Below, in pieces: positions 52,883-62,476 of a DNA stretch of 64,000 bases (its first letter is position 1; every line of letters starts with the position of its first letter). This DNA comes from Ramlibacter agri. Lineage in GTDB: Bacteria > Pseudomonadota > Gammaproteobacteria > Burkholderiales > Burkholderiaceae_C. The notes under the pieces were generated by a model. It saw nothing but the letters and a program-made list of their open reading frames with translations. It was not told the DNA's origin and did not search any database. The position numbers and the translations under genes are program-made. Location: NCBI RefSeq assembly GCF_012927085.1, contig NZ_JABBFX010000003.1, positions 62,001 to 126,000 of the forward strand, given 5' to 3'.

Positions 52883-53808
52883 CCGGGCGCGCCCAGCGCC
52901 GCATCCATGTCGGCCACGGCGGCCAGGAACACCTCGCGCAGCCACGACAGGCCGGGGTCCTTGGAGCGGTACTTGTGCCACTGCATGGACTGCTTCATCT
53001 CGGGGAAGGCCAGCGGCGGGACGTGCACGGTGACGGGCAGGTAGCGCGCCGCCAGCTGGGCGAGCCGCGAGTGCACGGTGGCGATGCGGTCGGTGCCCAC
53101 CACCAGCGCGGGCGCGGACGCGAAGCTGTAGGTCGTGACTTCGTCGCGCCGCGTCAGGCCGTAGCGCTGCACCACCCAGCCCTCGAAGGAGACCGGCTGC
53201 GACACCGCGGGCCGCATCGACACATGGCCCGCGCTCGCGTACTGCTCGAAGGTCAGCGGCTCGCGGCCGAAGCGGCCGCCGCTCCACACCACGCAGCTGA
53301 AGCCCTCGGTGAACAGCGTCTCCACCGGGTGGCTGGCGGAGCAGTAGTCCACCGGCATCACCAGCAGGTCCACCTCGCCGCGCTCCAGCGAGCGCGCGGG
53401 ATCGTCGGTCTGCGGCAGCAGCGAGAAGCGCACCTTCGGCGCCTCGGCATGCACGCGGGCCAGCACGTGCGGCATCAGCGTGCTGAGCGTGAAGTCGGAA
53501 ACGAACACGCGGAACTCGCGGTCGGCGCTGGCGGGCACGAACTCGGGTTGCGCGGCGATCGAGGTGTCCACGCGCAGCAGCACGTCGTGCACCGCGTCGC
53601 GCAACAGCTCCGCCCGCGGTGTCAGTTCCATGCGCCGGCCCACCTGCACCAGCAGTTCGTCGTCGAAGTATTCGCGCAGGCGCGCGAGCGCATTGCTCAT
53701 GGCCGACTGGCTCATGTGCAGCTTCTCGGCGGCGCGGCTGATGCTCGTCTCCGACAGCATCGCGTCGAGCGCGACGAGCAGGTTGAGATCCAGTTTGTTG
53801 AAGCGCAT
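52849..53808 (-). CDS. LysR-type regulator, divergent from the DUF1302/DUF1329/RND operon
   Basis: A 319-residue LysR protein. The start ATG 53808 (MRFNKLDLNLLVALDAMLSE) matches the NodD/SyrM-like subgroup; an in-frame ATG 27 bp upstream exists. HTH: SISRAAEKLHMSQSAMSNAL and ARLREYFDDELLVQ. The effector domain contains FRVFVSDFTLSTLMPHVLA. It overlaps the chemoreceptor gene end by 34 bp (tail to tail). With 148 bp between starts, it is the likely activator of the operon beginning at 53957. Confidence 0.9.
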   Translation of the reverse strand: MRFNKLDLNLLVALDAMLSETSISRAAEKLHMSQSAMSNALARLREYFDDELLVQVGRRMELTPRAELLRDAVHDVLLRVDTSIAAQPEFVPASADREFRVFVSDFTLSTLMPHVLARVHAEAPKVRFSLLPQTDDPARSLERGEVDLLVMPVDYCSASHPVETLFTEGFSCVVWSGGRFGREPLTFEQYASAGHVSMRPAVSQPVSFEGWVVQRYGLTRRDEVTTYSFASAPALVVGTDRIATVHSRLAQLAARYLPVTVHVPPLAFPEMKQSMQWHKYRSKDPGLSWLREVFLAAVADMDAALGAPGQASAGTRSAA

Positions 53809-53841
53809 TGCGCGCGATGGTAAGGCGCGCTTCATCGCCTA

Positions 53842-53868
53842 GGGTTAACCCGCGAAGTATTTGCGGGG
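53842..53868. promoter_or_regulatory. Candidate LysR operator region upstream of the 53.9-64 kb operon
   Basis: GGGTTAACCC (53842-53851) is a perfect palindrome, immediately followed by CCCGCGAA-GTA-TTTGCGGG (53849-53867), an imperfect dyad with one mismatch per arm. They lie 33-60 bp from the LysR start and about 90-115 bp upstream of the monooxygenase start, the usual place for a LysR recognition site. Confidence 0.45.
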
Positions 53869-53956
53869 CCGATGCCTCCGATGGATACAAACAATTTTTC
53901 AAAGGTCCCACGCATTCCTATCCTCGCGGCACTTTCAAGAAGAAGGACGCGGAGAC

Positions 53957-55054
53957 ATGCAGGTGCGATCGGTCGCTGTGATCGGAGCGGGCTTGGCCGG
54001 ACTGGCGTGCGCGCTGGCGGCCGCGCGCGCCGGTGCGAGCGTAGCCCTGCTCGAAGCGCGTACCGCAGCCAGCGGCTTGCCCGCCCATGTCGACGTCGTT
54101 CCGAACATGCTGCGCGACCTCGTGCGCCTCGGCGTTGGCGAGGACTGCATCCGCGCCGGCTTCGCCTATCGCCGCAGCAGCGCGATCGGGCAACGCGGCC
54201 AGCCGCTGTATGCCGTCGATGCCGAACGCCTCGCCGGTCCGCGCTATCCAGCCGCCATCGGCATCACGCATGCGGAGTTGCACCGGGTGTTGGCCGCAGC
54301 TGCGCTCGAAGCCGGCGTGCGCCTGCACGTGGGCACGCCGGTCGAAGGCGTTGCGGACGACGGCGCCGCGCTGCTGCAACTTGCCAACGGTGAGCAGCTG
54401 CGCGCCGACCTCGCGGTCCTGGCCTGCGGCGCGCACAGTCGCCTGCGCGAACGCGTGTTCCGCGAGCCGCCGCTCGCGGCCAGCGGCGCCGAGTGGATCT
54501 ACTTCCTGGCGCCCCGCCCCGCGGGCCTCGACGACGCGCTGCATGCCGGCACGGCCACCGGCGACAAGGCGCACGTCGTCCCCGTGAGCGGCGCCTTCGC
54601 CGGCGTGCGGTTGTCGGCGCGCCATGCGCCCGCGGATCTCGGTGCTGCCGCCGCCCGCCAGTTGCTCGCGCGCTTCCCCGGCCCGGTGGGCGCGCTCGCC
54701 GCGGACGTGCCCGAGGACCAGCCCATTGCGCGCCGCGTCGCCAGCCCTGGCCTGCTGCGCCAGCCCTGGGCGCGCGGCTGCGTGCTGGCCGCCGGCGATT
54801 GCGCCCACGCCTTCCCGCCGCACTTCGGCCAGTCGGCCGCGCAGGCGGTGGAGGACGCCGTGGTGCTCGGCGAACTGTTGTCCCGGCCCGAGCCCAACCT
54901 GCCCGAAGCCTGGCTGCAACGCCGCAGCGCGCGCGTGCAGCAGGTGATGGCCATCGCCTTGCAGGCGGCGCGCTGGGACGCCGCCCCCGACAGCGACACC
55001 GATTTGCTGCAGCTGGCCCGCGCGCTCGACCAGGTCGTGCGGCAACCGGCATGA
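53957..55054 (+). CDS. FAD-dependent monooxygenase
   Basis: A 365-residue class A flavin monooxygenase starting at ATG 53957 after GGAGA. It has the Rossmann GAGLAGLACALAAARAG motif near residue 10, a DG-like segment VLACGAHSRLRE (Asp replaced by Cys-Gly, a known variation) and the GD motif VLAAGDCAHAFPPHFGQSAA. It likely hydroxylates a hydrophobic or aromatic substrate using NAD(P)H and O2. First gene of the long operon; its stop overlaps the next start (ATGA). Confidence 0.88.
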   Translation: MQVRSVAVIGAGLAGLACALAAARAGASVALLEARTAASGLPAHVDVVPNMLRDLVRLGVGEDCIRAGFAYRRSSAIGQRGQPLYAVDAERLAGPRYPAAIGITHAELHRVLAAAALEAGVRLHVGTPVEGVADDGAALLQLANGEQLRADLAVLACGAHSRLRERVFREPPLAASGAEWIYFLAPRPAGLDDALHAGTATGDKAHVVPVSGAFAGVRLSARHAPADLGAAAARQLLARFPGPVGALAADVPEDQPIARRVASPGLLRQPWARGCVLAAGDCAHAFPPHFGQSAAQAVEDAVVLGELLSRPEPNLPEAWLQRRSARVQQVMAIALQAARWDAAPDSDTDLLQLARALDQVVRQPA

Positions 55055-56757
55055 AAACGATCCACCACGAGAACGAAGAGGAGAACATCTTGATCGCGAC
55101 CCATCGCTCCCCCGCGCTGCCGCGGCGCTCCCTGCTCGCAGCCGCCGCGCTGCTGGCCTGCACCGGCAGCCATGCCTTCGAATTCGACACCGGCAATCCC
55201 GAGCTCAAGATCCGCTGGGACAACTCGGTGAAGTACAGCGCCGCCTTCCGCGTGGGCGACCGCTCGCCGGGCCTGTCGCAGACGGCCTTCGGCCCCGGCG
55301 GCATCGTCGGCCCGAACAACATCAACCAGGACGACGGCGACAACAACTTCGGCAAGGGCCTGGTGTCGAACCGCCTGGACCTGCTCAGCGAGCTGGACAT
55401 GTCGTGGCGCAACTGGGGTGCGCGCGTCAGCGGCGCCGGCTGGTACGACTCGGTCTACAACGGCAGCACGCACAACACCAGCGGCACCTCCAACCACAAC
55501 CCGGCCAGCGAATTCCCCGGCGACACGCGCAAGCTGATGGGCCGCGACGCGGAGATCCTGGACGCCTTCGTGTTCGGCAAGTTCGACCTGGCCGAACGCC
55601 CGGCCTCCTTCCGCCTCGGCCGCCACACGCTGCTGTGGGGCGAGAGCCTGTTCTTCGGCGCCAACGGCATCGCCGGTGGCCAGGCGCCGGTGGACCTGAT
55701 CAAGCTGCTGTCGGTGCCGAACTCCACCTTCAAGGAGATCGCGATGCCCACCGGCAAGGTGTCCGGGCAGATGCAGGTGAGCGACGCGGTCACGCTGGGC
55801 GGCTACTACGGCTACGAATGGCAGGCGACGCGGCTGATCCCGGCAGGCGCCTATCTCTCCACCAGCGACTCGATGGGTCCGGGCGCCGAGCGCATCAACG
55901 CCGGGGCGACCGGCACCTTCCAGCGCACGCCGGACCAGGAGCCGCCGAACAGCGGCCAGTACGGCCTGCAGATGCGCTACCGCGCCGACGCCATCGACAC
56001 CGACTTCGGCCTGTACGCGATCCGCTTCCACGCGACCTCGCCCAGCAACATCTACACGACGCTGACGGGCTTCCCGCCCGCGCTCAGCGCGTCCACCTAC
56101 CGCTGGGTGTACGGCGAGGGCATCCGCGCCTATGGCGCGAGCTTCGCCAAGTCGATCAACGAATGGGGCCTGGCCGGCGAAGTGTCGGTCCGCGACAACC
56201 AGCCGCTCTCCAGTTCGGGCGCCACCATCCTGCCGAACATCGGCGTGGGCACGACCTTCGACAACAACGGCAACCCCGGCTACGCGGTGGGCCGCACGGG
56301 CCACGCGCAATTCTCCTGGCTCGCCAGCCTGGGCCCGAACTTCCTGGCGCGCGAGTCCAGCTTCCTCGGCGAATTCGCCTGGAACACCCGCCTGAAAGTC
56401 ACCAAGGGCGAGCAGTTCCTCAACCCCAACGCGACCCGCTCGGCCTGGGCCATGCGCACCGTGTATGCGCCGACCTACCGGCAGGCCATGGCCGGCTGGG
56501 ACATCACGCCCAGCGTCGGCGTGGGCTACACCTACGGCCGCTCCTCGGCCCTGGGCCCGGGCTTCGGCCCCGACAAGGGCGGCGACATGAACTTCGGCGT
56601 GAGCGGCGTGTACCTGACGCGCTGGACCTTGTCGCTGAACTACGTGCACTACTACGGCGCCGAGGGCTCGACCCTGGACAACAACAACAACGCGCAGTTC
56701 AAGCAATCCCTGAAGGATCGCGACTACGTCTCGGTCTCGCTGCGCACCACCTTCTGA
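55051..56757 (+). CDS. DUF1302-family outer-membrane protein
   Basis: A 568-residue protein of the DUF1302 family, thought to be outer-membrane beta-barrels. ATG 55051 overlaps the preceding stop; TTG 55090, with GAAGAGGAGAA just upstream, is a serious alternative because it starts immediately before the signal peptide (ALPRRSLLAAAALLACTGSH). The mature part begins FEFDTGNPELKIRWDNSVKY, alternates barrel-like strands with Asn/Gly-rich loops, and ends SVSLRTTF with a terminal Phe. In known clusters it is coupled to DUF1329 and an RND permease. Confidence 0.9.
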   Translation: MKTIHHENEEENILIATHRSPALPRRSLLAAAALLACTGSHAFEFDTGNPELKIRWDNSVKYSAAFRVGDRSPGLSQTAFGPGGIVGPNNINQDDGDNNFGKGLVSNRLDLLSELDMSWRNWGARVSGAGWYDSVYNGSTHNTSGTSNHNPASEFPGDTRKLMGRDAEILDAFVFGKFDLAERPASFRLGRHTLLWGESLFFGANGIAGGQAPVDLIKLLSVPNSTFKEIAMPTGKVSGQMQVSDAVTLGGYYGYEWQATRLIPAGAYLSTSDSMGPGAERINAGATGTFQRTPDQEPPNSGQYGLQMRYRADAIDTDFGLYAIRFHATSPSNIYTTLTGFPPALSASTYRWVYGEGIRAYGASFAKSINEWGLAGEVSVRDNQPLSSSGATILPNIGVGTTFDNNGNPGYAVGRTGHAQFSWLASLGPNFLARESSFLGEFAWNTRLKVTKGEQFLNPNATRSAWAMRTVYAPTYRQAMAGWDITPSVGVGYTYGRSSALGPGFGPDKGGDMNFGVSGVYLTRWTLSLNYVHYYGAEGSTLDNNNNAQFKQSLKDRDYVSVSLRTTF

Positions 56758-56777
56758 TTTCCACGGAGACAAATGCC

Positions 56778-58127
56778 ATGAACCTGCGCCACATCGCGCA
56801 ACTCACGCTGCTCGCCGCGGTCGCCGCCTCCTTCGGCGCGCAGGCCGGCGTCGGCGCCGACGAAGCCGCCAAGCTGAAGACGACGCTCACGCCGCTGGGC
56901 GGCGACAAGGCCGCCAGCAAGGACGGCGGCATCCCTGCCTGGACCGGCGGCTACACGCAGGCCATTCCCGGCGACAAGCCGGGCGGCCGTCGCGGCGACC
57001 CTTTCAAGAGCGAGAAGCCGCTCTACACCGTCACCGCCGCCAACATGGCGCAGTACGCCGACAAGCTCACCGACGGCGTGAAGGCGATGCTGGCGAAGTA
57101 TCCCAACACGTACAAGCTGGACGTGTACCCGACGCACCGCACCGCCGTGGCCCCGCAATGGGTGTACGACAACACCTTCAAGAACGCCACGCGCGCGCGC
57201 CTGGACGGCAACATCCCGGTGGACGCCTATGGCGGCATTCCCTTCCCGCTGCCGAAGAACGGGCTGGAAGCCATCTGGAACCACAAGCTGGCGTGGCGCG
57301 GCGCTTCGTGGGAAGCGGACTTCAACCAGTACCAGATCACGTCCGATGGCAAGACGGTCCTCACCACCAGCGGCAACATCAAGCAGACCATGCCGTACTA
57401 CTACGAGGACGGCAGCCCGGAGAAATTCGCCGGCTACTTCTGGACGGTGAACCTGGTGAACGACGGCCCGCCCATCCGCGCCGGCGAGATGATCGTCGGC
57501 CGCGAGAACATGGATTCCGCCAAGAGCTCGGCCTACGTGTACCTCACGGGCCAGCGCCGCGTGCGCAAGCTGCCCAATGCCTGCTGCGACACGCCGACGC
57601 CCGCGAGCGCGGGCCTGATGTCCTTCGACGAGCTGAGCGTGTTCTCCGGCAAGACCGACCTGTTCGACTGGAAGCTGGTGGGCAAGAAGGAGATGCTGGT
57701 TCCCTACAACGAGAACCGCTTCCTGCAGGCCAGGGACGCCGACATCATCAAGGGCCAGCACCTGAACCCCGAGCACGTGCGCTGGGAACTGCACCGCGTG
57801 TGGGTGGTGGAAGCGGACCTGAAGCCGGGCCAGCGCCACCAGGCGCCCAAGGGCAAGTACTACCTGGACGAGGACACCTGGCAAGCGATGCTGGGTGACC
57901 GCTGGGACGCCAACGGCCAGTTGTGGAAGACCTTCTGGGGCTTCAACTACGTGATGCCGGACTTCCCCGGCGCGGTGCAGCAGACCTTCGGCTTCTATGA
58001 CCTGCTCTCGGGCCAGGCCTACGTGTCGAACGTGCTGAACGACAAGTCCTACCACCACAAGGCGACGCCGCGCTGGCCGGACAACATCTTCACCGGCGAA
58101 GGCCTCGCGGCCCAGGGCGTGCGCTGA
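56778..58127 (+). CDS. DUF1329-family periplasmic protein (LolA-like fold)
   Basis: A 449-residue exported protein. The signal peptide (1-23) ends GAQAG, then DEAAKLKTTLTPLGGDKAAS and GGIPAWTGGYTQA, the standard DUF1329 N-terminus. Middle blocks: YGGIPFPLPKNGLEAIWNHK and TGQRRVRKLPNACCDTPTP. C-terminal: HLNPEHVRWELHRVWVVEAD. The family is described as outer-membrane lipoprotein-sorting-like, suggesting it ferries a hydrophobic ligand across the periplasm. It follows the DUF1302 gene by 20 bp. Confidence 0.92.
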   Translation: MNLRHIAQLTLLAAVAASFGAQAGVGADEAAKLKTTLTPLGGDKAASKDGGIPAWTGGYTQAIPGDKPGGRRGDPFKSEKPLYTVTAANMAQYADKLTDGVKAMLAKYPNTYKLDVYPTHRTAVAPQWVYDNTFKNATRARLDGNIPVDAYGGIPFPLPKNGLEAIWNHKLAWRGASWEADFNQYQITSDGKTVLTTSGNIKQTMPYYYEDGSPEKFAGYFWTVNLVNDGPPIRAGEMIVGRENMDSAKSSAYVYLTGQRRVRKLPNACCDTPTPASAGLMSFDELSVFSGKTDLFDWKLVGKKEMLVPYNENRFLQARDADIIKGQHLNPEHVRWELHRVWVVEADLKPGQRHQAPKGKYYLDEDTWQAMLGDRWDANGQLWKTFWGFNYVMPDFPGAVQQTFGFYDLLSGQAYVSNVLNDKSYHHKATPRWPDNIFTGEGLAAQGVR

Positions 58128-58138
58128 AGGGACGGGAC

Positions 58139-59167
58139 GTGCTGCGATTCGCTTCCTGCCTGCTGGCCGCCTGCGCGGCCCTGGGTGCGGCCCGCGCCGC
58201 GCCCGTGGTCGACGCACTGGACCGGCCCGCGCTGATGGTGCGCGAGCCGGCCCGCGCGGTGCTGCTGGCTTCCGCCCGCTGCGGCGAGCGCGTCGTCGCC
58301 GTCGGCGAGCGCGGCATCGTCGTCACCTCCGACGATGCCGGCCGCTCGTGGCGGCAGGCGCGCGTGCCGGTGTCGGTGACCTTGACCGCGGTGCGTTGCG
58401 CCGACGCGCACACGGCTTACGCCGCCGGCCATGGCGGCGTGGTGCTGGCCAGCACCGATGGCGGCCTCACCTGGGCGAAGCGCCTGGACGGCCGCCGCGC
58501 GGCGCAGCTGGCGCTGGACGCGGCACGTTCAGGCGGCGACGCCCGCGCAGTGCAGGACGCGCAGCGGCTCGTGGCCGACGGTCCCGACAAGCCCTTCCTG
58601 GACCTGCACTTCTTCGACGCGCGCCACGGCCTGGTCGTCGGCGCCTACGGCCTGGCCTTCGCCACCGAAGACGGCGGCCAGACCTGGCAGCCGTGGATGC
58701 AGCGCCTGCCCAATCCCAAGGGCAACCACTTCTATGCGCTGCGCGTGCAGGGCGACACCTTGCTGCTCGCCGGCGAGCAGGGCCTGGTGCTGCTGTCAAC
58801 GGACGCCGGCCGCAGCTTCCGCAAGCTGGAGCTGCCTTACCAGGGCAGCTTCTTCACCGCCGAACTGGCGGGCCGGGACATGATCGTCGCCGGCCTGCGC
58901 GGCAACGCCTGGCGCAGCAGCGATGGCGGGGCGAACTGGGCCCAGCTCGCTGCGCCGTCGCCGGTGTCCTTTACTGCGTCGACCGTGCTGCCCGGCGACG
59001 GCGTGCTGCTGGCCAACCAGGCCGGCGAGCTGCTGCGCGTCGACGGCTCTTCCTTGACTCCGGTGCAGCTGCCCGCGCTGCCGCCGCTGAACGCGCTGCA
59101 AGCACTGGGCGCCCATGCCCTTCTTGCCCTGGGTGTCCAGGGCGCCATCCCTGTTCCGCTTCCGTGA
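58139..59167 (+). CDS. YCF48-like beta-propeller with BNR/Asp-box repeats
   Basis: A GTG start at 58139 gives 342 residues. A signal peptide (1-20) is followed by five Asp-box repeats: SDDAGRSW (about 64), STDGGLTW (105), TEDGGQTW (156), STDAGRSF (200) and SSDGGANW (250). These mark a WD40-like or sialidase-type propeller of the YCF48/photosystem II assembly factor family. In this operon it is probably a periplasmic accessory of the RND permease. Its stop overlaps the RND start. Confidence 0.88.
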   Translation: MLRFASCLLAACAALGAARAAPVVDALDRPALMVREPARAVLLASARCGERVVAVGERGIVVTSDDAGRSWRQARVPVSVTLTAVRCADAHTAYAAGHGGVVLASTDGGLTWAKRLDGRRAAQLALDAARSGGDARAVQDAQRLVADGPDKPFLDLHFFDARHGLVVGAYGLAFATEDGGQTWQPWMQRLPNPKGNHFYALRVQGDTLLLAGEQGLVLLSTDAGRSFRKLELPYQGSFFTAELAGRDMIVAGLRGNAWRSSDGGANWAQLAAPSPVSFTASTVLPGDGVLLANQAGELLRVDGSSLTPVQLPALPPLNALQALGAHALLALGVQGAIPVPLP

Positions 59168-61551
59168 TGCAAACCTTCGATCCGCGCTCGGGCTCCACCG
59201 TCGAACGCGCCCTGTTCAACCACCGCCGCATCGTGCTGCTGCTGTGCGCGCTGGTGACGCTGCTGCTCGGATGGCAAGCCACGCGCCTGCAGCTGAACGC
59301 CAGCTTCGAGAAGACCATTCCCGCCCACCACCCGTACATCCGCAACTTCCTGGGCTACCAGAAGGAGCTGAGCGGGCTGGGCAACGCGGTGCGCATCGCC
59401 GTCGCCCCGCGCCAGGGGACGATCTACGACGCGCGCTACCTGGAGACGCTGCGCAAGATCAGCGACGAGGTCTTCCTGGTGCCCGGTGTCGACCGCATGC
59501 GCATGAAGTCGCTGTGGACGCCGTCCACGCGCTGGGTGGGCGTGACGGAAGAGGGCCTGGAAGGCGGCCCGGTCATTCCCGACCAATACGACGGTGGGCC
59601 CGGCAGCCTGCAGAAGCTGGCGGCCAACGTCGCGCGCTCGGGTGAGATCGGCCAGCTGGTGGCGCGCGACGCCACCTCCACGGTCATCTTCGTGCCGCTG
59701 CTGCCGACCGACCCGCAGGGCAAGGCACTGGATTACCGCGCGCTGTCGGATCGCCTCGATGCGATCCGCGCCAAGTACGAAGCGCAGGGTGTGGACATCC
59801 ACGTGACCGGCTTCGCCAAGATCATGGGCGACCTCATCGACGGCGTGCGCGCGGTGCTGGCCTTCTTCGCCATCGCGGTGGCCATCGCCGCGGCCATGGT
59901 GTTCTGGTACACGCGCTGCATCCGCTCCACCTTGCTGGTGGTCGCCGCATCGCTCGTCGCCGTGGTCTGGCAGCTGGGCTTGCTGCCCACGCTGGGCTAC
60001 GCGCTGGACCCGTATTCGATCCTGGTGCCCTTCCTGGTGTTCGCCATCGGCATGAGCCATGGCGCGCAGAAGATGAACGGCATCATGCAGGACATCGGCC
60101 GCGGCGCCGACAAGCTGGTCGCTGCGCGCCTGACCTTCCGCCGCCTGTTCCTGGCCGGCCTGACGGCGCTGCTGGCGGATGCGGTCGGCTTTGCGGTGCT
60201 GCTGGTGATCGACATCCAGGTGATCCGCGAGCTGGCCATCGCCGCTTCGATGGGCGTCGCCGCGCTGATCTTCACCAACCTGATCCTGCTGCCGGTGCTG
60301 CTGTCGTACACCGGCGTGAGCGCCAAGGCCGCGGCACGCAGCCTGCGGGCGGAAGCCGCCGAAGCCGCGGGGGCCGACCGGCATCCGCTGTGGGCGGCGC
60401 TGGACCGCTTCACGCGCAAGCCCTGGGCGACGTTCGCGGTCGTGGCCGCCGTCGCTCTCGGCGCGCTGGGCCTGGCCGTGAGCAGCCAGCTGAAGATCGG
60501 CGACCTGGACCCGGGCGCGCCGGAGCTGCGCCCGGACAGCCGCTACAACCGCGACGCTGCGTTCATGACCGCGAGCTACGGCGCCTCCAGCGACGTGCTG
60601 GCGGTGATGGTGAAGACGCCGGACGGCCAGTGCGCGCGCTACGACACCTTGAAGCGCATCGACGCGCTGGAGTGGGAACTGCGCCAGCTCGATGGCGTGG
60701 AGACCACCAATGCGCTGCCACTGCTGTCGCGCCGCGTGCTGTCCGGCCTGAACGAGGCCAACCCGAAGTGGTACGAGTTCCTCCCCAACCAGGAGATGCT
60801 GAACACCATCACGGCGGGCGCGCCGCGCGGCCTCTACAACGAGACCTGCGGCCTGCTGACGGTATACGTCTACCTGAAGGACCACAAGGCCGACACCCTG
60901 GCCCGCGTGGTGACGCACGTGGAAGGCTTCGCCCGCGAGAACGACACGGCCGACGTCCAGTTCCTGCTCGCCGCGGGTTCCGCCGGCATCGAGGCCGCCA
61001 CCAACATCGTCGTCCGTGACGCCTGGCGGCAGATGCTGCTGCTGGTCTACGCCGCGGTCGTGGCGCTGTGCTTCATCACCTTCCGCTCCTGGCGCGCCGT
61101 GGTCGTCGCGGTCGTGCCGCTGGTGCTGACCTCGGTGCTGGCCGAAGCGCTGATGGTGGTGCTGGGCATAGGCGTGAAGGTGGCGACCCTGCCGGTGATC
61201 GCGCTGGGTGTCGGCATCGGCGTCGACTACGCGCTCTACATCCTGTCGGTGACGCTGGCGCAGATGCGCGAGGGCAAGAGCCTGTCGGAAGCCTACTACC
61301 GCGCCCTGCTGTTCACGGGCAAGGTCGTGATGCTGACCGGCATCACCCTGGCCATCGGCGTCGTCACCTGGGTGGCGAGCCCCATCAAGTTCCAGGCCGA
61401 CATGGGCGTGCTGCTGGCCTTCATGTTCCTCTGGAACATGCTGGGCGCACTGGTGCTGCTGCCGGCGCTGGGGCATTTCCTGCTGCGGCCGAAGGCACGC
61501 AGCGTGACCGTTGCCGCGCCCGCATCCGGCGCGGAGGTGCTTGCCAAATGA
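59167..61551 (+). CDS. RND-superfamily (MMPL-type) permease
   Basis: A 794-residue inner-membrane transporter. An N-terminal helix (VLLLCALVTLLLGWQATRLQ) is followed by a periplasmic domain of about 180 residues, a helix bundle at about 225-390 (FAIAVAIAAAMVFWYTRCIR), a second single helix with periplasmic domain, and a C-terminal bundle with GVGIGVDYALYILSVTLAQM, the RND GxxxD-like motif. Two pseudo-symmetric halves fit predicted exporters of the MmpL/HpnN type that move lipids or hydrophobic metabolites. No membrane-fusion or TolC partner is present. Confidence 0.93.
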   Translation: MQTFDPRSGSTVERALFNHRRIVLLLCALVTLLLGWQATRLQLNASFEKTIPAHHPYIRNFLGYQKELSGLGNAVRIAVAPRQGTIYDARYLETLRKISDEVFLVPGVDRMRMKSLWTPSTRWVGVTEEGLEGGPVIPDQYDGGPGSLQKLAANVARSGEIGQLVARDATSTVIFVPLLPTDPQGKALDYRALSDRLDAIRAKYEAQGVDIHVTGFAKIMGDLIDGVRAVLAFFAIAVAIAAAMVFWYTRCIRSTLLVVAASLVAVVWQLGLLPTLGYALDPYSILVPFLVFAIGMSHGAQKMNGIMQDIGRGADKLVAARLTFRRLFLAGLTALLADAVGFAVLLVIDIQVIRELAIAASMGVAALIFTNLILLPVLLSYTGVSAKAAARSLRAEAAEAAGADRHPLWAALDRFTRKPWATFAVVAAVALGALGLAVSSQLKIGDLDPGAPELRPDSRYNRDAAFMTASYGASSDVLAVMVKTPDGQCARYDTLKRIDALEWELRQLDGVETTNALPLLSRRVLSGLNEANPKWYEFLPNQEMLNTITAGAPRGLYNETCGLLTVYVYLKDHKADTLARVVTHVEGFARENDTADVQFLLAAGSAGIEAATNIVVRDAWRQMLLLVYAAVVALCFITFRSWRAVVVAVVPLVLTSVLAEALMVVLGIGVKVATLPVIALGVGIGVDYALYILSVTLAQMREGKSLSEAYYRALLFTGKVVMLTGITLAIGVVTWVASPIKFQADMGVLLAFMFLWNMLGALVLLPALGHFLLRPKARSVTVAAPASGAEVLAK

Positions 61552-62468
61552 AAGCCCTGTTCTCCCTTCTCCTCGCCCTTGGCCTCGCTACGACGGCCGC
61601 CGCCGAAACGCGGGTCGTCACGCTCGGCACGCAAGGTGGCCCACTGCCGTCGGCGACGCGGGCGCAGCCCGCCAACGCGCTCGTCGTCAACGGCCGCATC
61701 TACCTGGTCGACGCCGGCAACGGCGTGGCCCACCAGCTGGTGGCGGCCGGCCTGGACCACCGCAAGGTGGACCGCATCTTCATCACGCACAACCACGACG
61801 ACCACAACGCCGATTGGGGCACCTTGCTGGGCCTGCAGTGGAGCACGGGCCGGCGCGCCGACACGCACGTCTACGGGCCGGCCGGCACCGAGGCCATGCT
61901 GCAGGGCTTCATCCAGTACTTCACGCCCAACATGCGCATCCGCATGGCCGATAGTCCCGGCTACCCGGCGCCGCAGAAGACCTGGCACGCGCACGACATC
62001 ACCGGCTCGGGCAAGGTCTACCAGGACGACCTGGTCACGGTCACGGCCATGGAGAACTGCCACTACGCGCCCGGCCGTGAAGGCGCGGACAAGTCTTTTT
62101 CCTACCGCTTCCAGACGCCGGACGAAGTGGTCGTGTTCGGCGGCGACACCGGCAAGTGCCCGCAGCTGGTGGACTTCGTCCGTGGCGCCGACCTGCTGGT
62201 GCACGAGGTCATAGCCCTGCCGCTGATCGAGCAGGCCATGCGGCGCGAGCTGCCGCCGCAGATCGCCGAAGGCCTGATGCGCCACATGCGCGACGAGCAC
62301 ACCACCGCCGAAGATGTCGGCCGGCTGGCAGCCGCCGCGCAGGTGAAGAAGGTCGTCCTCACCCACGTGATCCCGGGCCGCGACGAGCCCGACGCGACCT
62401 ACCTGGACGCGGTGAAGAAGCACTACGACGGCCCGGCCGTCGTGGCCCGCGACCTGATGGCGTTCTGA
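61548..62468 (+). CDS. Exported MBL-fold hydrolase
   Basis: A 306-residue metallo-beta-lactamase-fold enzyme with a signal peptide (1-19, ATTAAAE). Metal motif FITHNHDDHNADWG (HxHxDH near 83), later ENCHYAPG and VVFGGDTGKC; VVLTHVIPG supplies a further His. The layout resembles RNase Z-like or arylsulfatase/lactonase relatives of the family. ATGA overlap with the RND gene shows translational coupling, so it probably acts in the periplasm on the transported compound, e.g. ester or lactone hydrolysis (inference). Confidence 0.9.
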   Translation: MKALFSLLLALGLATTAAAETRVVTLGTQGGPLPSATRAQPANALVVNGRIYLVDAGNGVAHQLVAAGLDHRKVDRIFITHNHDDHNADWGTLLGLQWSTGRRADTHVYGPAGTEAMLQGFIQYFTPNMRIRMADSPGYPAPQKTWHAHDITGSGKVYQDDLVTVTAMENCHYAPGREGADKSFSYRFQTPDEVVVFGGDTGKCPQLVDFVRGADLLVHEVIALPLIEQAMRRELPPQIAEGLMRHMRDEHTTAEDVGRLAAAAQVKKVVLTHVIPGRDEPDATYLDAVKKHYDGPAVVARDLMAF

Positions 62469-62476
62469 GGATCACC

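Noticed and set aside
51215..53911. 898-residue minus-strand frame fusing LysR-shadow and MCP-antisense sequence
   Set aside because: The LysR gene in another frame and the MCP gene on the plus strand are clear; the long frame has no domains.
58837..61476. 879-residue open frame antisense to the YCF48 and RND genes
   Set aside because: Low-complexity Gln/His/Arg-rich composition, no domains; shadow of well-supported plus-strand genes.
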